Origin: Saccharopolyspora indica
Lineage (GTDB): Bacteria > Actinomycetota > Actinomycetes > Mycobacteriales > Pseudonocardiaceae
Length of the DNA stretch: 64,000 nucleotides
Direction: 5' to 3'
Assembly (NCBI RefSeq): GCF_027853965.1
Contig: NZ_JAQGLB010000001.1
Location: 496,001 to 560,000, forward strand
This document shows, piece by piece, positions 60,223 to 64,000 of the stretch. The position numbers and the translations under genes were made by a program. The notes under the pieces are model-generated. The model was given only the letters and a program-made list of their open reading frames with translations. It did not search any database and had not been told where the DNA came from. Numbering within the stretch: position 1 is the first letter of the stretch; each line of letters begins with the position of its first letter.

Positions 60223-61284
60223 ATGGTTGCTCACCGCATCGCGCTCATCCCCGGCGACGGCATCGGACCGGAGGTGACGCCGGCCGCCGTCGAGGTGCTC
60301 GAGGTGGTCGGCCGGCGCCACGGCATCACCTTCGACCACGAGGAGTTCGACTGGTCCTGCGCGCGGTACCGCGAACTCGGGGCGATGATGCCCGAGGACG
60401 GCCTGGACCGGCTCCGCCACCACGACGCCGTCCTCCTCGGCGCCGTCGGCCATCCCGCGGTGCCCGACCACATCTCGTTGTGGGGACTGCTGATCCCGAT
60501 CCGCCGGAGCTTCCGGCAGTACGTCAACCTCCGCCCGGTCAAGGTCTTCGAAGGCCTGGAGAGCCCGGTGCGGCGGGCGGTCGCCGGCGAGGTCGACCTG
60601 GTCGTCGTGCGGGAGAACGTGGAGGGCGAGTACAGCGAGATCGGCGGCCGGTTCAACCGGGGCTTCCCCGAGGAGATGGTCGTGCAGGAAGCGGTGTTCA
60701 CCCGCGCCGGGATCGGCCGCGTGACCGACTTCGCGTTCGCCCTGGCCCGGCAGCGCCGCGGCGAGCTCACCTCGGCCACGAAGTCCAACGGCATCGTGCA
60801 CACCCTGCCGTTCTGGGACGAGGTCGTCGCCGAGCGCGCCGAGTCCTACCCGGACGTCTCCTGGCGAGCCGAGCACATCGACGCGCTGTGCGCCAAGGTG
60901 GTGCTCGATCCGGCCCGCTTCGACGTGATCGTCGGCTCCAACCTCTTCGGCGACATCCTCAGCGACCTGACCGCCGCCGTGGCGGGCGGCATCGGGATCG
61001 CGCCGTCGGCCAACATCAACCCGGAGCGCGAGTTCCCGTCGATGTTCGAGCCGGTGCACGGCTCCGCACCGGACATCGCGGGCCGGGGGATCGCCAACCC
61101 GCTGGGCGCGATCTGGAGCGCCGCGATGCTGCTCGACCACCTCGGACACGCCGAGGCGGCGGCCGAGGTCGAGCAGGCCATCGCCGCGGTGCTGGCGAAC
61201 ACCGCGGTCCGCACGCCGGACCTCGGCGGCACGGCCACCACCCGGGAATTCACCAGCGCCGTGCTGGAATTCCTCGGCAGCTGA
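60223..61284 (+). CDS. Tartrate/isocitrate/isopropylmalate dehydrogenase-family enzyme
   Basis: This 353-aa protein has the beta-decarboxylating dehydrogenase pattern: HRIALIPGDGIGPEVTPAAV, LLIPIRRSFRQYVNLRPVKV (substrate arginines), VRENVEGEYSEIGG, TSATKSNGIVHT (Lys), DVIVGSNLFGDILSDLTAAV (metal Asp) and FEPVHGSAPDIAGRGIANPL (coenzyme His). The YVNLRPVKVFEG and ENVEGEYS context fits tartrate dehydrogenase/decarboxylase-like members better than leucine-pathway LeuB. No clear ribosome site was seen. Confidence 0.88.
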   Translation: MVAHRIALIPGDGIGPEVTPAAVEVLEVVGRRHGITFDHEEFDWSCARYRELGAMMPEDGLDRLRHHDAVLLGAVGHPAVPDHISLWGLLIPIRRSFRQYVNLRPVKVFEGLESPVRRAVAGEVDLVVVRENVEGEYSEIGGRFNRGFPEEMVVQEAVFTRAGIGRVTDFAFALARQRRGELTSATKSNGIVHTLPFWDEVVAERAESYPDVSWRAEHIDALCAKVVLDPARFDVIVGSNLFGDILSDLTAAVAGGIGIAPSANINPEREFPSMFEPVHGSAPDIAGRGIANPLGAIWSAAMLLDHLGHAEAAAEVEQAIAAVLANTAVRTPDLGGTATTREFTSAVLEFLGS

Positions 61285-61306
61285 TCACGACCGGGAGGAG
61301 AAGCGG

Positions 61307-62191
61307 ATGGGCGTCCCGCTGCCCAGCACGTTCGCGCAGCAGACCGTCGACGCCGACGGAGTGCGCATCAACTGCGCGGTCGGCGGCTCCGGGCCGCCGC
61401 TGCTGCTCCTGCACGGATATCCGCAGACCCACTTGATCTGGCACCACGTCGCGCCGCTGCTGGCCACCGGCCACACGGTGGTGCTGACGGACCTCCGCGG
61501 CTACGGCGACAGCGACAAACCCGCACCGGGACCGGACGACGCCGAGTACTCCAAGCGCGCGATGGCGCGGGATCAGCTGCTGGTCATGCGGGCGCTGGGT
61601 TTCGAGCGCTTCGGCGTGGCCGGGCACGACCGCGGCGGCCGGGTCGGCCACCGGCTGGCGCTGGACGCACCTGAGGCGGTCTCGGCGCTCGCCGTGCTCG
61701 ACATCGTCCCGACGCGCCACGCCTTCGAGCGGGCGGACAAGGACTTCGGGCTCGGCTACTACCACTGGTTCTTCCTCGCCGCGGGCGGCGGCATCCCGGA
61801 ACGGCTGATCGGCGGCGACCCGGAGTTCTGGATCAGGGCGCGGATGTCGGCGCGCCACCACGGCGGAACGCCCTTCGACCCGGCCGCGATGGCCGAGTAC
61901 GTGCGCTGCTTCTCCGATCCCGCCGCGATCGCGGCCTCCTGTTCGGACTACCGCGCGGCGGCCACCGTCGATTTGGAGCACGACGCGGCCGACGCGGACC
62001 GGGCCATCGCCTGCCCGGTGCTGGCGCTGTGGGGCGCGCACAGCTTCGTCGGCCGCCACTACGACGTGCTCGCGATCTGGCGGGACCACGCGGAAGACGT
62101 GCGCGGCCGAGCACTTCCGTGCGACCACTACGTCCCGGAAGAACAACCCGAGCGGACCGCCGCCGCCCTGCGTGCCTTCTTCGCGGGGTGA
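61307..62191 (+). CDS. Fluoroacetate-dehalogenase-like alpha/beta hydrolase
   Basis: This is a 294-aa protein; ATG after GGGAGGAGAAG. LLLLHGYPQTHLIWHHVAPL, VVLTDLRGYGDSDKP, GVAGHDRGGRVGHRLALD (nucleophile Asp in GHDRGGR), LAVLDIVPTRHAFERAD, YYHWFFLAAGGGIPERLIGG (halide-binding His-Trp) and CDHYVPEEQPERTAAALRAF (catalytic His). These match fluoroacetate dehalogenases, which cleave haloacetate to glycolate. The true substrate could be another small haloacid or an epoxide-like ester. It lies 22 bases after the dehydrogenase and is likely co-transcribed. Confidence 0.88.
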   Translation: MGVPLPSTFAQQTVDADGVRINCAVGGSGPPLLLLHGYPQTHLIWHHVAPLLATGHTVVLTDLRGYGDSDKPAPGPDDAEYSKRAMARDQLLVMRALGFERFGVAGHDRGGRVGHRLALDAPEAVSALAVLDIVPTRHAFERADKDFGLGYYHWFFLAAGGGIPERLIGGDPEFWIRARMSARHHGGTPFDPAAMAEYVRCFSDPAAIAASCSDYRAAATVDLEHDAADADRAIACPVLALWGAHSFVGRHYDVLAIWRDHAEDVRGRALPCDHYVPEEQPERTAAALRAFFAG

Positions 62192-62194
62192 CGG

Positions 62195-62818
62195 TCAGGC
62201 CGGTGGCAGGCCCAGCGCGCGCTCGATGGCCGCGGTGGTGGCCGCGGCGTGGCCGGGCAGTTGCCGGGAGAGCCAGCCGGCCGCCGAGTCGCGGAAACCG
62301 GTCAGGTCGCGCTCGACACCGGAGAGGAGGCGCCGGAGCTCATCCGCGGGCAGCTCGATCACCGGGCCGTCGTCCTGGCTGACGTCGCGGAAGATCCGGA
62401 CGGTGTCGCCCTGCCGCTCGGCCCTGGCATCGGGATCGTGCCCGAACCCGGCGCTACCGCCGCCGTCGAGGACGTCGTACCAGTCGCGCCACTCCTCCAG
62501 ACCGCTGCAGCACCCCGGCAGGACCGTGACTCCCGACGCGCTGTCGACGACCTCGAGTCCACCGGCGGCGAAGACGGTGTCGAAGGTGAGCAGGCCGTGC
62601 AGGAACGCGCCGATCGGGTCGGCGGGCCGGGGCGGGCGCCCGTCGGGCTCCGGGTCGAGGTCGTTGCAGCTGGCCACGCACATCAGCGCCGTGCCGATCT
62701 CGGCGGGCGTGAGTTCGCCGTTGATCGCGAAGAATCCGAACGGTTCGGCCTCGGCGGCGGGCCAGAGGGCGAAGCCGTCCGCTGGGCCGGCCTCCAGCAC
62801 GGGCTGCATCGTGATCAC
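62195..62818 (-). CDS. Unrecognised 207-aa actinobacterial protein
   Basis: I do not recognise the family by name. The protein is acidic and compact: ADGFALWPAAEAEPFGFFAI at the start, ASCNDLDPEPDGRPPRPADP, VLPGCCSGLEEWRDWYDVLD with a Cys-Cys pair, GGSAGFGHDPDARAE, and a C-terminal helix pair (RRLLSGVERDLTGFRD). No signal peptide or membrane helix is seen. The GTG start or the ATG three codons later are both possible. It is convergent with the dehalogenase-like gene and shares the minus strand with the WYL regulator. Confidence 0.7.
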   Translation of the reverse strand: MITMQPVLEAGPADGFALWPAAEAEPFGFFAINGELTPAEIGTALMCVASCNDLDPEPDGRPPRPADPIGAFLHGLLTFDTVFAAGGLEVVDSASGVTVLPGCCSGLEEWRDWYDVLDGGGSAGFGHDPDARAERQGDTVRIFRDVSQDDGPVIELPADELRRLLSGVERDLTGFRDSAAGWLSRQLPGHAAATTAAIERALGLPPA

Positions 62819-62867
62819 CCGGTGAGTGTCGTGCGCGGCGATCCGCGGGGCAACCGAATTGACCGGC

Positions 62868-63824
62868 TCAGTCCCCGGCGCGGCCGAGCCTGCGGGCCAG
62901 TTCCCGGCAGCGGTCCCGGAACTCCTCGGGTTCCTCGACGGCGAAGTCCGCGTCGAGGAAGGCGAGGTTGAGCACCAGCCACTCGAAGGAATCGACCCAG
63001 GTGGTGATCCGGCAGCGCTGCGGGCCCAGCGGTTCGACGGCGCAGTCGGAGAACTTCAGCGCATCGGCGACCCGGGGCGCGGGCGCGTGGATGGTCACCA
63101 CGGCCCGGTGCTTGGGCTCGGAGAGCTTGCCGCGCAGGTACTCGGCGGCCGATTCGGCGGGCAGCGGGCGCGGCTCGAACCGGGTGCCGGGGACGGCGAT
63201 GCCGCTGATCCGGTCGAGCCGGAAGGTGCGCCAGTCCGCCCGGTCCCGGTCCCAGGCCAGCAGGTACCAGCGCAGGTGCAGGTGCACCTGGCGGTAGGGC
63301 TCGGCGCGGCGCTGGGAGGTGGTGCCGTCGCGGGTGGTGTAGCCGAACGTGACGTGCTCGTGCCGGGCCGCGGCGGCGGCCAGCGTGGCCAGCGCCTCGG
63401 CGTTGACCGGCGGAGCGGTCTGCGCGGCGGCTTCGAAGGTGGCGCGCACGGCGCCCGCCCGGGCCCGCAGCCGCTTGGGCAGGAACTGGTCGATCTTGCC
63501 GAACGCGCGGTCGGCCGCCGAACCGATGCCGCCGGTGTCCGGTGGCGCGCTGCCGGCCAGCACGCCGAGACCGACCACGGTCGCGACCGCCTCCTCGTCG
63601 TCGAACACCATCGGCGGCAGCGCCTGCCCGGCCGCCAGCCGGTAGAAACCGCCCGGGCCGGGCTGGGTGGTCACCGGGTAGCCGTAGTCGCGCAGCCGCT
63701 CCACGTCGCGCCGCACCGTGCGCGGGCTGGTCTCCAGCCGCGCCGCCAGCTCCGGGCCGCTGAAGCGGCGGCCGGTCTGCAGGTGGGCGAGCAGTTCGAG
63801 CAGGCGCCGGGTGACATCGCTCAT
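62868..63824 (-). CDS. WYL-domain DeoR-type transcriptional regulator
   Basis: This is a 318-aa protein. N-terminal HTH ([50 protein letters not shown]), then a WYL domain with [20 protein letters not shown] (W-Y-L) and [20 protein letters not shown], and a C-terminal WCX-like part. WYL proteins often sense nucleic acids or metabolites. The divergent UvrA-like gene starts 61 bases away and is a likely target. Confidence 0.92.
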   Translation of the reverse strand: MSDVTRRLLELLAHLQTGRRFSGPELAARLETSPRTVRRDVERLRDYGYPVTTQPGPGGFYRLAAGQALPPMVFDDEEAVATVVGLGVLAGSAPPDTGGIGSAADRAFGKIDQFLPKRLRARAGAVRATFEAAAQTAPPVNAEALATLAAAAARHEHVTFGYTTRDGTTSQRRAEPYRQVHLHLRWYLLAWDRDRADWRTFRLDRISGIAVPGTRFEPRPLPAESAAEYLRGKLSEPKHRAVVTIHAPAPRVADALKFSDCAVEPLGPQRCRITTWVDSFEWLVLNLAFLDADFAVEEPEEFRDRCRELARRLGRAGD

Positions 63825-63871
63825 GACCCCATCATCCGCGAATCGCGGTCAGGATCCGGCCACATCTGTTC

Positions 63872-63877
63872 GTAGCG
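63872..63877 (+). promoter_or_regulatory. Putative -10 of leaderless UvrA-like gene
   Basis: TAGCGT ends eight bases before the ATG, with no Shine-Dalgarno sequence between. It matches the TAGCGT seen upstream of the TauE/SafE gene, suggesting the same promoter type. Confidence 0.4.
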
Positions 63878-63885
63878 TCGCGCCC

Positions 63886-64000
63886 ATGAGCTCAACGATC
63901 CGCATCCGGGGCGCGCGCACGCACAACCTGAAGGCCGTCGACCTCGACCTGCCGCGCGGCGAGCTGGTGGTGTTCGCCGGGGTGTCCGGTGCGGGCAAGT
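63886..64000 (+). CDS. UvrA-like ATPase, truncated by window edge
   Basis: Only the first 38 codons are visible. [20 protein letters not shown] and [12 protein letters not shown] are the start and Walker A region of UvrA-family ABC ATPases. The divergent WYL regulator and lack of an adjacent uvrB suggest the shorter UvrA-like proteins linked to drug resistance, but the visible part cannot decide this. Confidence 0.8.
   Translation, partial: MSSTIRIRGARTHNLKAVDLDLPRGELVVFAGVSGAGK

Noticed and set aside
1..64000. CRISPR arrays, tRNA/rRNA genes, transposase genes, integrase or att sites
   Set aside because: None was recognised; the only repeats seen are the palindromic intergenic elements and the VQR protein repeats.

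Overview
High-GC actinobacterial chromosome segment, most likely Saccharopolyspora or a close relative (Pseudonocardiales). The reasons are the very high GC, many GTG starts, a DUF222/HNH gene, a WXG100-type type VII secretion locus, a 2-methylisoborneol cluster, and a perfect hairpin built on GTGAGTGGTTCGGGG with a TTATAG-containing loop. I associate that hairpin with Saccharopolyspora intergenic repeats, from memory only. No rRNA, tRNA, CRISPR array or transposase gene was found.

Layout. (1) 1-771: the start of a ParB-like gene that runs off the left edge. (2) 883-19659: a type VII (ESX-like) secretion locus. It holds eccD, a YbaB-like gene and a WXG-like gene on the minus strand, and divergently eccC, two Esx-like proteins, a PE/PPE-like pair, a lysozyme-like protein and a DUF1023 alpha/beta hydrolase. 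A mycosin whose whole catalytic triad is replaced, two NarL-type two-component pairs (one kinase is a tandem double kinase) and eccB complete it. The intergenic gaps carry hairpin repeats and a 377-bp imperfect palindrome. (3) 19842-22656: a DUF222/HNH protein, a TetR regulator, and a nitroreductase pseudogene whose flavin-binding segment is deleted. (4) 22664-43749: a complete-looking phage-tail-like contractile injection system (eCIS type) with sheath, two tube proteins, LysM baseplate protein, VgrG-like spike, PAAR tip, gp25, gpJ-like and gpI-like baseplate proteins, AAA+ ATPase and DUF4255 cap. It also has a small DUF4157 putative effector, a 903-aa disordered 'VQR'-repeat protein, two single-pass membrane proteins, a secreted propeller/CARDB protein and an orphan LuxR regulator. 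No tail-fibre gene or ordinary tape measure was seen. (5) 43800-49203: a 2-methylisoborneol operon in which a family 2B encapsulin shell gene with an inserted cyclic-nucleotide-binding domain precedes the terpene cyclase, the GPP C-methyltransferase, a polyprenyl synthase and IspH. (6) 49615-64000: GNAT, dnaE, LysR, a small SH3-like protein, an antibiotic-biosynthesis-type monooxygenase, AraC, a TauE/SafE permease, an oxidoreductase with a divergent TetR, LysR, a tartrate dehydrogenase-like enzyme, a fluoroacetate-dehalogenase-like hydrolase, an unknown protein, a WYL regulator and the start of a UvrA-like gene.

The genes work as three modules: an envelope secretion machine with its own sensing genes, a contractile injection particle with candidate effector and membrane anchors, and a protein nanocompartment for an earthy-odour terpene. 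The eCIS structural operon is tightly packed with ATGA/GTGA overlaps, so its products are probably translationally coupled. All calls come from reading the sequence. Family assignments rest on recognised motifs, not database searches.
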